Part shown: positions 39,285 through 48,746 of the stretch, one piece after another
Numbering within the stretch: position 1 is the first letter of the stretch
Layout of the letters: every line of letters starts with the position of its first letter
Assembly: GCA_964547905.1 (NCBI GenBank)
Contig: CAZJPN010000006.1
Location: 24,461-88,460, forward strand
Direction: 5' to 3'
Source of the DNA: JAJYLM01 sp964547905
GTDB lineage: Bacteria; JAMCPX01
DNA length: 64,000 nt
Made by a program: the position numbers and the translations under genes
The notes under the pieces: generated by a model
What the model saw: the letters and a program-made list of their open reading frames with translations, nothing else
Told to the model about the DNA's origin: nothing
Databases searched by the model: none

Positions 39285-40999
39285 TGACTAAAAGGTGGCA
39301 AAAAAGGAATGATTCTTCAGAAAACATAGTGACCAGGCTTTCAAAGTCGCTCGGTATATCAGAAGTGCTATCAACCGTTTTGGCAAACAGAGGTATTACC
39401 GACGAGAATGAGATAATGCGGTTTTTACATCCGGACCTTAAAGATCTACCCTCGCCATTTCTTATAGACGGCATGGAAAGGGCTGTCAAAAGGATTATTT
39501 TAGCACTTAAGAATCACGAAAGGATCATGCTCTATGGTGATTATGATGTGGATGGAATATCGTCGGTATCAATTGTATACCTTTACCTCAAATCAGTCGG
39601 AGCCGATGTAGACTATTATATACCGAGCCGATTAAAAGAAGGGTATGGTCTGAACATAGAAAGCATAAAAAAGTTTATAAATAACGGCTATAAACTCCTT
39701 ATAACGCTTGACTGCGGCGTATCAAACAATAAAGAAATAGCTTTTGCCAAACAGAACAAAGTTGATACGATAATTGTCGATCATCACGAAATCCCGGATA
39801 CAAAGCCTCCCGCTTATGAAATACTGGATCCCAAAGGCAGCGACATAAAAGATATAAATGTACTTGCAGGCGTAGGTGTGGCTTTTAACCTTCTCATGGC
39901 ACTGAGAAGCACAATGAAAAAAGAAGGGTTCTTCAATTATATGAGCATGCCTAATCTTAAACATTACCTTGATCTTGTTGTACTGGGCACTATTGCGGAT
40001 ATAGTGCCGTTTACCGGAGAAAACAGGATTATAGTAAGTACAGGGATTAAGGTACTCAATAGTTCCCCAAGACAGGGTATAAGTGCCATAAAAGAAGTGG
40101 CATCTTTATCACGAGATAATGTTCATGCTTCTGATGTGAGTTTTAGAATTGCACCAAGAATAAATGCAGCGGGCAGACTTGATGATCCTGCCATAGGTGT
40201 ACAGTTACTGACGACGGATAACCCGATGCTTGCAAATAAACTTGCCAAAGCCCTCGATAAAATAAACGGTAATAGACAATTGATAGAGCAGAGGATATTA
40301 AAGGATGCATTGGAGCTTATAAGGAAAGATTCCGTAATGAAGAAAAGCAAAGGCATAGTACTGGCTTCGGAAGAATGGCATCCCGGTGTTATTGGAGTGG
40401 TTGCTTCTAAACTTGTGGAGGCATACTACAAACCGACTATTTTGATCTCCCTTAACAGTAACTTTGGCAAGGGTTCTGCAAGGAGTATACAATCGATACA
40501 CATTTATGAAACACTGAAAAGCCTGAGCGAGTATCTTGTTGGATTCGGCGGACACAAGCTTGCTGCAGGTCTTGTGATAAGAACGGAAAAACTTGATATT
40601 TTCAAAAACAATTTTTTCAAGCTTATGGATACAACCCTTACCGGAGATATGCTTACGCCCGTTCTTAACATAGACAGTGTATTGAAACTGAAACAGATTA
40701 CAAAGAAGGTCAGCGATGAACTTACAATGATGATGCCTTATGGTACTGGAAATGCAGAACCGGTCTTTGTTTCATACAATGTCAGACTAACGGAGCCTGT
40801 TGTACTAAAGCATAACGTTTTAAGGTGCAAAGTAGTACAGGATGATACAACTATCGGGCTTGTGGCTTTCAATACAGCGGATACCATGGATAGCTTACCG
40901 AAGCATGCGAATATAGCCTACTATATAAGGAATAATCCATTTAACGGTAACGACCGCATAGAACTTGTTTTAAAGGATATGGCAGGGTTGGATAATTGA
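39284..40999 (+). CDS. recJ: Single-strand-specific 5'-3' exonuclease RecJ
   Basis: A 571-residue DHH-family nuclease used in recombination and mismatch repair. Motif I is LYGDYDVDGISS (about 83-94), then LDCGVSN, the DHH motif VDHHEIPD and APRINAAGRLDDP. The DHHA1 region carries GKGSARSI and FGGHKLAAGL. Length and motif order are normal. The start codon shares one base with the secDF stop, so translation is coupled. Confidence 0.95.
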   Translation: MTKRWQKRNDSSENIVTRLSKSLGISEVLSTVLANRGITDENEIMRFLHPDLKDLPSPFLIDGMERAVKRIILALKNHERIMLYGDYDVDGISSVSIVYLYLKSVGADVDYYIPSRLKEGYGLNIESIKKFINNGYKLLITLDCGVSNNKEIAFAKQNKVDTIIVDHHEIPDTKPPAYEILDPKGSDIKDINVLAGVGVAFNLLMALRSTMKKEGFFNYMSMPNLKHYLDLVVLGTIADIVPFTGENRIIVSTGIKVLNSSPRQGISAIKEVASLSRDNVHASDVSFRIAPRINAAGRLDDPAIGVQLLTTDNPMLANKLAKALDKINGNRQLIEQRILKDALELIRKDSVMKKSKGIVLASEEWHPGVIGVVASKLVEAYYKPTILISLNSNFGKGSARSIQSIHIYETLKSLSEYLVGFGGHKLAAGLVIRTEKLDIFKNNFFKLMDTTLTGDMLTPVLNIDSVLKLKQITKKVSDELTMMMPYGTGNAEPVFVSYNVRLTEPVVLKHNVLRCKVVQDDTTIGLVAFNTADTMDSLPKHANIAYYIRNNPFNGNDRIELVLKDMAGLDN

Positions 41000-41045
41000 C
41001 AGAAGTAAAGGACTGGTTTACATTATAAAAGAGAGGTAAAAATAT

Positions 41046-41258
41046 ATGGCAAGGGTAACGGTAGAAGACTCGCTCAAGATTACGAACAACAGGTTTATAC
41101 TCGCTCAAATTGTTATGAAGAGGGCAAGACAGCTCATAAAGGGAGCACAGCCGCTTATCGAAAACAAGGATGACAACAAAGAGATAGTTTTAGCTTTGAG
41201 AGAGGTTGCGGCAAGCAAGATTCCTTATATAGTAGGATCACCGAAAAAAAAGAAATAA
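41046..41258 (+). CDS. rpoZ: DNA-directed RNA polymerase omega subunit
   Basis: A 70-residue omega subunit that helps RNA polymerase assemble and carries part of one ppGpp site in some bacteria. The pattern is VTVEDSLKITNNRFILAQIV, KRARQL and KEIVLALREVA. It has GAGAGG upstream. Its placement before rel, the ppGpp enzyme gene, is a common arrangement and functionally sensible. A repeat-bearing gap of about 230 bases separates them. Confidence 0.9.
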   Translation: MARVTVEDSLKITNNRFILAQIVMKRARQLIKGAQPLIENKDDNKEIVLALREVAASKIPYIVGSPKKKK

Positions 41259-41355
41259 TATCTATAGTGAGAATAGAATAAAGGGGAATAGAATAATGAG
41301 CGTGGGTAAGCTGTTCTATGAGCGGCTGTTCGGTAATTGACGAAAGTGGAGAAAT

Positions 41356-41438
41356 GTCATGCTGAACTCGTTTCAGCAGCTCGTATTATTAGTATGTTAT
41401 ACCGTCTTGTCATCCCGAAACAAGTTCAGGATGACAAG
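41356..41438. repeat. Two REP-like dyads between rpoZ and rel
   Basis: The first dyad (41356-41380) contains GCTGAACTCGTTTCAGC, a near-palindrome. The second (41406-41438) has a perfect 10-base stem CTTGTCATCC / GGATGACAAG enclosing CGAAACAAGTTCA. They share the GAAAC-GTTC theme and look like two forms of one REP-like family common in many bacteria. No transposase for them is in the window. The rest of the 234-base gap shows only a chance 14-codon frame at 41296. Confidence 0.7.
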
Positions 41439-41492
41439 TGTCGTACACCCTCTTTAGCTTGGGGGTGCTAAAAAAGTCCTCCAAGACAAGCT

Positions 41493-43655
41493 ATGATAAG
41501 GCTAAACGAAATCCATGAAAAGATCCTCTCTTATAATCCTGACGCTGACTTAGATTTAATAAATAAGGCTTATGTATTTTCCGCCAAGGTTCACAGTGGA
41601 CAGGTGCGTATGTCGGGTGAACCTTATCTTATTCATCCAATGGAAGTGGCGGGTATTCTTGCATCTTTAAAGATGGATGTTCCTACAATCGCCGCGGGGC
41701 TTTTGCATGATACGGTGGAGGACACATGGGCAACCATAGAAGAAATTACCGAGTTGTTCGGTAAAGAGGTTGCGGATCTGGTGGAGGGTGTGACAAAGAT
41801 AAGCAACATCACTTTTAATACCGAGCTTGCAAAGCAGGCGGAAAACTTCCGGAAGATGCTTGTCGCAATGGCAAAGGATATACGGGTCATCATCATAAAA
41901 CTGGCAGACAGGTTAAACAACATGAGAACCCTCGAATATATGCCAGAGGATAAACGTGAGGGTATAGCAAAAGAAACACTGGATATATATGCACCTATCG
42001 CACATAGGCTTGGCATTTATTGGCTAAAGTCCGAACTTGAAGACCTTGCCTTCCGTTTTACAAAACCGGAGCTTTACTACAAATTATCAAAGATGGTTGC
42101 CAAGACCCGCAAGGAGCGTGAAAAATATGTTCAAGAGGTCGAGCGTATTTTGAAGGGTATCCTCGAAAAAGAGGAAATGGAGGTTGATGTAAGCGGCAGG
42201 CCAAAGCACCTTTACGGCATATATCAGAAAATGGAAAAATATAATCTTGATTTTGAGCAGGTCTACGATATTACGGCATTCAGGGTTATAGTTGACAGCA
42301 TTAAGGATTGCTATCAGGCACTTGGAATCATCCATACGACATGGCGGCCTGTTCCCGACAGGTTTAAAGATTACATAGCAATGCCGAAGAACAATATGTA
42401 CCAGTCGCTCCATACAACCGTCATAGGTCCAAAAGGTGAAAAGGTAGAGATACAAATAAGGACCAAAGACATGCATAGAGTTGCTGAAGAAGGTATAGCT
42501 GCACACTGGAAATATAAAGAGGGTAAACTTGTTGATACAAAAGAGGATGTTACATTCAGATGGGTGAGACATCTTATAGAATGGCAACAGGAATTGAAAG
42601 ACCCGGAATCTTTTATGCAGTTTGTAAAAGTGGATCTTTTCCCTGATGAGGTTTATGTGTTCACTCCGAAGGGCGATGTCATAGAATTGCCTGTTGGTGC
42701 TACCCCTCTGGATTTTGCCTATGCGATACATACGGATGTAGGCAACCATTGTGCAAGCGCAAAGATAAACGGTAAAATCGTACCTCTTAAATCATCACTG
42801 AAAAACGGAGATACCGTTGAAGTGATTACATCTCCGACAGCTCATCCCACAAGGGATTGGTTAAGAATCGTGGTAGTACCCAAGACAAAAGCAAAGATAC
42901 GGCAATGGTTGAGCAAAGAAGAGAGGGAAGAAAGCAAGAACATCGGCAAGGAATTGCTTGAGAGCGAGTTCTCGAAATTCAATTTTGAGTTCTCAAAATT
43001 TGCAAACTCAAACGAAATAAACAAATACATGTCCGAGTCAAGCATAAAGAGCATAGACAGTCTGTATTCACAGGTTGGGTATGGCAAGGTATCACCATTC
43101 CAGGTTATAAAACATCTGATCCCATTGGACAAACTGAACGAGCTCAAGCCCAAGACCGACAGTGCCATATCCAAGCTCTTCAAGCTCGTAGCAAGGAAGT
43201 CCTCCACAGCGGTCAAGATAAAAGGCATGGATGATATACTTGTAAGGTTTGCACATTGCTGTAATCCCATTGTCGGAGATCCTATTGTCGGCTTTATTAC
43301 AAGAGGGAGGGGAATAACGATACATACCTCTGATTGTCCGAGGACGCTGGAATTAGATCCGGAGCGAAAGATCGATGCTGAATGGGATGTAGGCAGTAAT
43401 ATATTGAGACCCGTAAAGATCCTTGTAACAGGTGTTGACAAGCCGGGATTACTTGCCAATATAACCAATTCTATTTCATCCATGGGAATTAATATTATAA
43501 GGGCATCCGTGGCGCCAAATAGAAACCAAAAATCAACATTGATGTTTGAGATTGCCGTAAAAGATACACATCAGCTTAGGGATATCATAAATAATATAGC
43601 CAAGATAAAAGACGTAACCAATGTCGAAAGAGTAATGGCGGGGGAGAATGCATGA
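41493..43655 (+). CDS. rel: Bifunctional (p)ppGpp synthetase/hydrolase Rel
   Basis: A 720-residue long RelA-SpoT homolog. The HD hydrolase domain has LLHDTVEDT (His72, Asp73) and is intact. The synthetase domain has RFKDYIAMPK (from about Arg290) and YQSLHTTVIGP, with EIQIRT following. A TGS domain (DEVYVFTPKGDVIELPVGATP) and a C-terminal ACT domain (from about 650) complete it. The RFKD form and intact HD suggest a Rel/SpoT-type enzyme able both to make and to degrade the alarmone. RidA overlaps its stop by 4 bases. Confidence 0.95.
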   Translation: MIRLNEIHEKILSYNPDADLDLINKAYVFSAKVHSGQVRMSGEPYLIHPMEVAGILASLKMDVPTIAAGLLHDTVEDTWATIEEITELFGKEVADLVEGVTKISNITFNTELAKQAENFRKMLVAMAKDIRVIIIKLADRLNNMRTLEYMPEDKREGIAKETLDIYAPIAHRLGIYWLKSELEDLAFRFTKPELYYKLSKMVAKTRKEREKYVQEVERILKGILEKEEMEVDVSGRPKHLYGIYQKMEKYNLDFEQVYDITAFRVIVDSIKDCYQALGIIHTTWRPVPDRFKDYIAMPKNNMYQSLHTTVIGPKGEKVEIQIRTKDMHRVAEEGIAAHWKYKEGKLVDTKEDVTFRWVRHLIEWQQELKDPESFMQFVKVDLFPDEVYVFTPKGDVIELPVGATPLDFAYAIHTDVGNHCASAKINGKIVPLKSSLKNGDTVEVITSPTAHPTRDWLRIVVVPKTKAKIRQWLSKEEREESKNIGKELLESEFSKFNFEFSKFANSNEINKYMSESSIKSIDSLYSQVGYGKVSPFQVIKHLIPLDKLNELKPKTDSAISKLFKLVARKSSTAVKIKGMDDILVRFAHCCNPIVGDPIVGFITRGRGITIHTSDCPRTLELDPERKIDAEWDVGSNILRPVKILVTGVDKPGLLANITNSISSMGINIIRASVAPNRNQKSTLMFEIAVKDTHQLRDIINNIAKIKDVTNVERVMAGENA

Positions 43656-44029
43656 AAAAATGTATAACGACGGATAAACTACCGAGGCCTATCGGACCTT
43701 ATGCACAGATCGTAATAACGAATGGTTTCCTGTTTCTGTCGGGACAGATACCAATAGATCATAAGACAGGCGGGTTGATCGATGGAGGGATAGAGGCACA
43801 AACAGAGGCTTTACTGAGCTCAATAAAGTCTGTTATAGAGGAACAAAATGTGACTATGAGGGAGGTTGTTAAGGTGACCGCATATCTTACCAGCCCGGAT
43901 GATTTCAATGCGTTTAATGGTATTTATGCGAAATACTTTTCCCAGGAGCCGCCGGTCAGAACGACTGTGTTTGTCAGTACATTGCCCAAAGGTGCAAAAG
44001 TAGAGCTGGACGTTATTGCAGCAATGTAA
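43652..44029 (+). CDS. ridA: RidA-family reactive-intermediate deaminase
   Basis: A 125-residue YjgF/YER057c/UK114 protein that hydrolyses 2-aminoacrylate-type enamines released by PLP enzymes. RPIGPYAQ near the N-terminus, FLFLSGQIP and PPVRTTVFVSTLPKGAKVELD with the catalytic Arg are present. Since cysteine synthase and threonine synthase produce such intermediates, it suits this genome. It is coupled to rel by an ATGA overlap and ends the plus-strand housekeeping run. Confidence 0.94.
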   Translation: MKKCITTDKLPRPIGPYAQIVITNGFLFLSGQIPIDHKTGGLIDGGIEAQTEALLSSIKSVIEEQNVTMREVVKVTAYLTSPDDFNAFNGIYAKYFSQEPPVRTTVFVSTLPKGAKVELDVIAAM

Positions 44030-44134
44030 GAGTGTCGTAGATTAACGTAGGGACCACCGTCTTTGACATTGGTAGTTCACGTGGGTTGATTCGCTTGCTT
44101 TACAACAGCAGTATTGGACATATAGAATATAATT

Positions 44135-45517
44135 ATGCTTGATAGATACGGCATTTCAATAGTTTTTCCAAGAATGAAATATACGTCCGGGGATTCGCCG
44201 CTCGGTGTAATGTATATAGCCACGTATCTTAAAAAACATCTAAACGCCGAGGTACAGATAATAGACACGACATTTCATAAAAGCTACGATTATGTCTTCA
44301 GTCGTATCGTGAACTTTCCTACCGAGATCGTAGGCATATTCATCGATACCATTATGTATAACGATGCAATCAAGATAGCCGCCATGGCAAAATCCCTTGG
44401 TAAATACGTTATTGCAGGCGGTCCCCATACAACGATATTGCCCGAGACAGTCATACCCTATGTCGATGCCCTTGTCATAGGAGAAGGGGAGCTTGCTTCA
44501 TTGGAGATTATAAAGAATCTGCCTGCTCTGAAGCCTGTTAAGGGAGCATGGGTTAAAGATGGAGCAAATATATATAAATCAAATGAACTCAGTTTATCTC
44601 AGAATCTTGATTCAATTCCGTTTCCAGATCGCTCTTTTATTGAGAATGAACAATACATGCAGTACTGGCATTTTATGGATGTTATAGACGGCTATAAGAG
44701 AGGAACGAACATCATCGCAAGTAGGGGGTGTCCTTTTCATTGTACGTACTGCCAGCCCACATTGAGAAGGCTGTTCGGGACCAAGTTAAGGTACAGGTCG
44801 CCGCAGAACGTTGTGGATGAGGTCCTATCATTAAAGGAAACACTCGGTATCCAGGCATTTATCTTTCAGGATGATACGCTAACGATAGATAAAAAATGGG
44901 TTACTGAGTTCTCTGATCTGCTCATAAAGGCTGATACAGGTCTTATCTGGGGATGCAACACAAGGGCGGATACCATCAACAGAGAACTTCTCCTGCACAT
45001 GCACGAGGCAGGATTAAGGAAGATACAAATAGGAGGAGAGTCCGGCACGGTCAGGATATTGGCCGATGTCTATAAAAAAGGCATTGTCCCGGAACAGGTA
45101 AAACAGCTTGTCAGTACTGCACACAGCATTGGCGTCAAAACACTGGTGTTTTTTATGCTCGGCGCACCGGGTGAGACAAGGCAGGAAGTAACCTCTACCA
45201 TCAAATTTGCAAAAGAGATCAAATCCGATGAGGTAACATTCAATCTTACACAGCCTCTTCCGGGAACCGATCTGTATGAGTCTATGCTGCATAAACAAGA
45301 ATATACTATTGAGAAAGATTTCTCGAAATTCGATTACTACAACAGACGGGCATTTAACGACGTGACTCTGTCCAACAGACAATTAAGGATTATACGGATA
45401 TTGGGATTTTTTTATGTATATGTAAGACTTTCATCGTTTTTATATATTGTAAGGCATTTTGGTTCTGTAAGAGGTATGAAGAAACTCTTTGCAAAGTTAA
45501 AAAGGATATTCTCATAA
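44135..45517 (+). CDS. B12-binding radical SAM protein (1 of 7)
   Basis: A 460-residue protein with an N-terminal cobalamin-binding-like Rossmann domain (SPLGVMYIATYLKK, VIAGGPHTTILPE, VIGEGE) and a radical SAM barrel. The cluster motif C-x3-C-x2-C lies in SRGCPFHCTYCQP (Cys near 199, 203, 206). The tail is basic. Such class B enzymes transfer methyl groups to unreactive carbons or phosphorus or rearrange carbon chains. The substrate is unknown. Its sequence around the barrel (FIFQDDTLTIDK) differs from the three-paralog subgroup. It is 4 bases upstream of the next radical SAM gene. Confidence 0.88.
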   Translation: MLDRYGISIVFPRMKYTSGDSPLGVMYIATYLKKHLNAEVQIIDTTFHKSYDYVFSRIVNFPTEIVGIFIDTIMYNDAIKIAAMAKSLGKYVIAGGPHTTILPETVIPYVDALVIGEGELASLEIIKNLPALKPVKGAWVKDGANIYKSNELSLSQNLDSIPFPDRSFIENEQYMQYWHFMDVIDGYKRGTNIIASRGCPFHCTYCQPTLRRLFGTKLRYRSPQNVVDEVLSLKETLGIQAFIFQDDTLTIDKKWVTEFSDLLIKADTGLIWGCNTRADTINRELLLHMHEAGLRKIQIGGESGTVRILADVYKKGIVPEQVKQLVSTAHSIGVKTLVFFMLGAPGETRQEVTSTIKFAKEIKSDEVTFNLTQPLPGTDLYESMLHKQEYTIEKDFSKFDYYNRRAFNDVTLSNRQLRIIRILGFFYVYVRLSSFLYIVRHFGSVRGMKKLFAKLKRIFS

Positions 45518-45521
45518 ATTT

Positions 45522-46961
45522 ATGGCAAGATTACTGCTGATCAAGAGCGGAAATATTCACACAAGAAGTATGGGTATAACACCGCCGCTCGGTATTATGT
45601 ATCTTGCCGCTTATGCAAGACAGGAGCGAGGTGATGAATCCATGCTTCTCGATCTAAGGTTTTCAAAAAGGCCTCTTCGCGATGTATATGATGCGATAAG
45701 AATCTTTAAGCCGGATGTTGTCGGCATAAGTGCTATAACGCTTGAAGCAGAACTTATTCATCATATCTCACGTATGACAAAAAAGTTCTCAAGCAATATC
45801 CCTGTCATAATTGGTGGACCGCATGCTACAACCTTCCCTGAAAAGGTGTTGGCGGATGAAAAGATAGATATTACAGTCGTAGGCGAGGGAGAAGAGACAT
45901 TTATAGAACTGCTCAATGCAATTGATCATAAAAATAAATTATCCGATGTAAATGGTATAGCCTATAAAGAAGCTGATCACATTATACATACACCGGTCAG
46001 GAAGTTTATGGATAACCTTGATGTTCTGCCATTCCCTGCATGGGACAAGATAGATTTAAAAAAGTATGCAAGTGTAAAAAGCGGAAGTGCAACAAGAATC
46101 AGGCCCTATATGGTTTTATTCACATCGAGAGGTTGTCCCTTCAGATGCACATACTGCCACAATATATTTGGTAAGAAGTTTAGGGCTCGTTCTGCATCCA
46201 ATGTCCTGAGCGAAATAAAATCACTTGTTGATAACTACGATATACATGATTTCGAGATCATGGATGATACCTCAAATTTTGACAGGGCAAGATTAAAAGA
46301 AATCTTACACGGTATAATCTCTCTTAAAAATGGCTTAAAGTTATCATTTCCAAATGGAATAAGAGCGGATATTGTTGATGAGGAGCTGATAAAGCTTATG
46401 AAGCAAGCAGGAACAGACGAGATTACCGTTGCAATAGAATCAGCATCCCCACGCATACAACAGTATATAAAGAAAAACTTAAACTTAGAAAAGGCGAACA
46501 GGACAATTGAAATGGCCGTTGATTCAGGTATGTTCGTAAAAGGAAATTTTATGCTTGGGTTTCCAACCGAGACAGAAGAAGAAATAAAGGCCACAATTGA
46601 TTTTGCATGCAATTCAAGGCTTCATGTCGCAGCCTTTTTTGTTGTTGTGCCTTTTGAAGGTACTGAGCTTGCAATGCAAATGGAAAGGGAAGGAAAAATA
46701 AGGTCTATGATTGATTATAAGGACTATGATTATTACGCAATGCCATTCAATGGCAGTTCTATACCGGACAAAAGGTTTTTTAAATTATATAGATACGCCT
46801 ATGCGAAATTTTATACAAATCCTGTTAGGTTAGTCAGGATCTTAAAGGCAAGACCTATGTGGCGTGTCGCAATACCAATGGGACTTAAGGTCTTTAAATA
46901 TAGTCTTTTCAGAGTTAAAGGTAACAAGGTTGTGGAACTGGATGAGGTGGATCAAAAATAA
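45522..46961 (+). CDS. B12-binding radical SAM protein (2 of 7; subgroup A)
   Basis: A 479-residue class B radical SAM protein. The N-terminal domain has TPPLGIMYLAAYAR, DVVGISAITLEAE and IIGGPHATTFPEK. The radical SAM motif is SRGCPFRCTYCHN (Cys near 205, 209, 212), followed by FGKKFRARSA. It is very similar along its length to the genes at 48747 and 54698, sharing IKS, NGIRAD/NGVRTD, KKNL and MLGFPTETE. I call these subgroup A. It closely follows radical SAM 1 and converges on a GT-C gene with an 11-base gap. Substrate unknown. Confidence 0.88.
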   Translation: MARLLLIKSGNIHTRSMGITPPLGIMYLAAYARQERGDESMLLDLRFSKRPLRDVYDAIRIFKPDVVGISAITLEAELIHHISRMTKKFSSNIPVIIGGPHATTFPEKVLADEKIDITVVGEGEETFIELLNAIDHKNKLSDVNGIAYKEADHIIHTPVRKFMDNLDVLPFPAWDKIDLKKYASVKSGSATRIRPYMVLFTSRGCPFRCTYCHNIFGKKFRARSASNVLSEIKSLVDNYDIHDFEIMDDTSNFDRARLKEILHGIISLKNGLKLSFPNGIRADIVDEELIKLMKQAGTDEITVAIESASPRIQQYIKKNLNLEKANRTIEMAVDSGMFVKGNFMLGFPTETEEEIKATIDFACNSRLHVAAFFVVVPFEGTELAMQMEREGKIRSMIDYKDYDYYAMPFNGSSIPDKRFFKLYRYAYAKFYTNPVRLVRILKARPMWRVAIPMGLKVFKYSLFRVKGNKVVELDEVDQK

Positions 46962-46972
46962 GCAGGTTGAGA

Positions 46973-48670
46973 TCAGTAATTTATAATAGTGGTAGTGCCT
47001 TTCAGCTTAAACACATAAATAGATTCTTGAGGTATGGCAAGAAGCAATTTGAAATCTGGTCCCAATGATAAGGTCTTTGCTACATCAGGAAAAAGAGGTT
47101 CATAGGCATTTGCCCATTGAGCATCAAAAATTACAAACTTTATATTGTATTTCTGCATTATTCGTTCAAGTGAGAATATATTGGTAAACCAGATCTCTGG
47201 AATGAGTTTTCTAAATTTAATATCAAGAAAATATATTCCACCTGTTGGACCGATGTAGGGCATATAAAAGCCCATATGATTGAATAGTCTGTTTGTTTTA
47301 AGTGCTTTTAATCGGTACATACCAAGTTCATTAAATAATGCCTCATTATTTAAAATTAAATGTTCTGGAAATTTAAAAGCATCTGGATAAATCGGATTAT
47401 GCACACTATCAAAAAATGCCACATTCATTGATGTTGATAGGCATTGCATGGGGGATGCCATGCCATTGGCTGTTAGAACCTTAGTTATCATTATATTGTC
47501 CTGTCTTAATGAATTTAAATGAATGATCAACTTCAAATCACGATTTATTGGTATTAAAATGAGAACAAAAGCACCTAAACCAAAAATTGCTGTTTTCAAA
47601 AACCTGTTTTTCAATACCTTGATAATTAAACCGATTGCAGGTGCATAGGCTATGTATATTAAAGCCTCTGGGAAATATGTGCCCTTCTCTGTGTAATAGG
47701 CAAATGAAACAAAGCTTAAAAATCCAAGAACAATGATGAAGATAGATAATACTTCCTTTCTTTTATCCCTATTACTGATGAATAATAGTATAACAGCTAT
47801 GACAAAATACGCTAAACCAGTTTTTGTTGCATATACATAAAGCACCTGTGACCAAGCTGAAATAAATTTTATAGGATGGTGTATAAAAATACCAATCATC
47901 GATCCCTTAATCTGTTTAAGCAATGCTGGATTGAATATATCAAGCCCTTCTTTGGCAAGTAGCACTGTCCCGGTTTGAGTGCTGTAATTATAAAATGGAT
48001 TTGCATGCGCAACAGTATTTAATAAAAGCTGGGGCAAAGCTCCAACAATGCTGCCTAATATAAGGGAGGTAATCGCCTGAAGGATATATGTTCTACCGTT
48101 TCTCCATTCTTCAATAAAGACAACAGATACAAGTAGCCCTACTAATACTATGCCTTGTTGCCTTATAAGTGATGCAATGCCGATTAACAGACCTGTATAA
48201 AACCAGTATTTATCATTATCCTTTGCCTTCATTGCAGTATAAACAACGTAAATCATTACAAAAGATAAAAGCATGTCAGGGTCTTCACCTATTGTGCCGA
48301 ACAATAAAAGATTATTTATTGCTAAAAGTCCTGCTGTAATGAGTGCGTACCTCTGGTTTTTAAATAGTATCAATGATAATTTGTATGTGATGTATAAAAG
48401 CACAGCACCTGAGAAAGCGCATATAAGCTTTACTGTTAAAAGATAATTGTGGGTAAACAGGCTTATTATGTTCATCAGCAAGGGATAGCCAAATGGGTAA
48501 TAAGGGCTTGTGAAAGCATACCTGTTAAAGGTGAACTGAAATAATGCAAGTCCTTCCGTGGCAAAAAAGTCATTGCTATTTATAAACCAATCATACTTTA
48601 TAACCAAGGCTATAACACAAATAAAGTACATAACAGAAAGGATGATCGCATATCTATTGCTTCGTGTCAT
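46973..48670 (-). CDS. GT-C membrane glycosyltransferase-like protein (PMT_2 type)
   Basis: A 565-residue protein with about ten to twelve membrane segments in the first two thirds and a soluble C-terminal part (from about residue 400). The first loop reads NSNDFFATEGLALFQFTFN and ends YYPFGYPLLMNI, as in dolichyl-phosphate-mannose protein mannosyltransferase-like proteins. LIGIASLIRQQGIVL is a typical membrane-loop segment. It probably uses a polyprenyl-phosphate sugar in the periplasm. It is transcribed toward radical SAM 2 and lies upstream-to-downstream of radical SAM 3 on its own strand, linking the two families in one locus. Confidence 0.65.
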   Translation of the reverse strand: MTRSNRYAIILSVMYFICVIALVIKYDWFINSNDFFATEGLALFQFTFNRYAFTSPYYPFGYPLLMNIISLFTHNYLLTVKLICAFSGAVLLYITYKLSLILFKNQRYALITAGLLAINNLLLFGTIGEDPDMLLSFVMIYVVYTAMKAKDNDKYWFYTGLLIGIASLIRQQGIVLVGLLVSVVFIEEWRNGRTYILQAITSLILGSIVGALPQLLLNTVAHANPFYNYSTQTGTVLLAKEGLDIFNPALLKQIKGSMIGIFIHHPIKFISAWSQVLYVYATKTGLAYFVIAVILLFISNRDKRKEVLSIFIIVLGFLSFVSFAYYTEKGTYFPEALIYIAYAPAIGLIIKVLKNRFLKTAIFGLGAFVLILIPINRDLKLIIHLNSLRQDNIMITKVLTANGMASPMQCLSTSMNVAFFDSVHNPIYPDAFKFPEHLILNNEALFNELGMYRLKALKTNRLFNHMGFYMPYIGPTGGIYFLDIKFRKLIPEIWFTNIFSLERIMQKYNIKFVIFDAQWANAYEPLFPDVAKTLSLGPDFKLLLAIPQESIYVFKLKGTTTIINY

Positions 48671-48746
48671 AAACAGGATTGCGCTCTTATTATTATATCA
48701 TGGGGATAAAACAGTGTATACAGTAGATGATTATATTTTTTGATAT

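Noticed and set aside
41296..41340. A 14-codon frame before rel that might be a leader peptide
   Set aside because: No regulatory codon bias, no hairpin pair suggesting attenuation, and the frame could easily be chance.
42087..42749. A 220-codon minus-strand frame inside rel
   Set aside because: It lies fully antisense to conserved Rel synthetase and TGS coding sequence, has no ribosome site and no recognisable pattern; a shadow frame.
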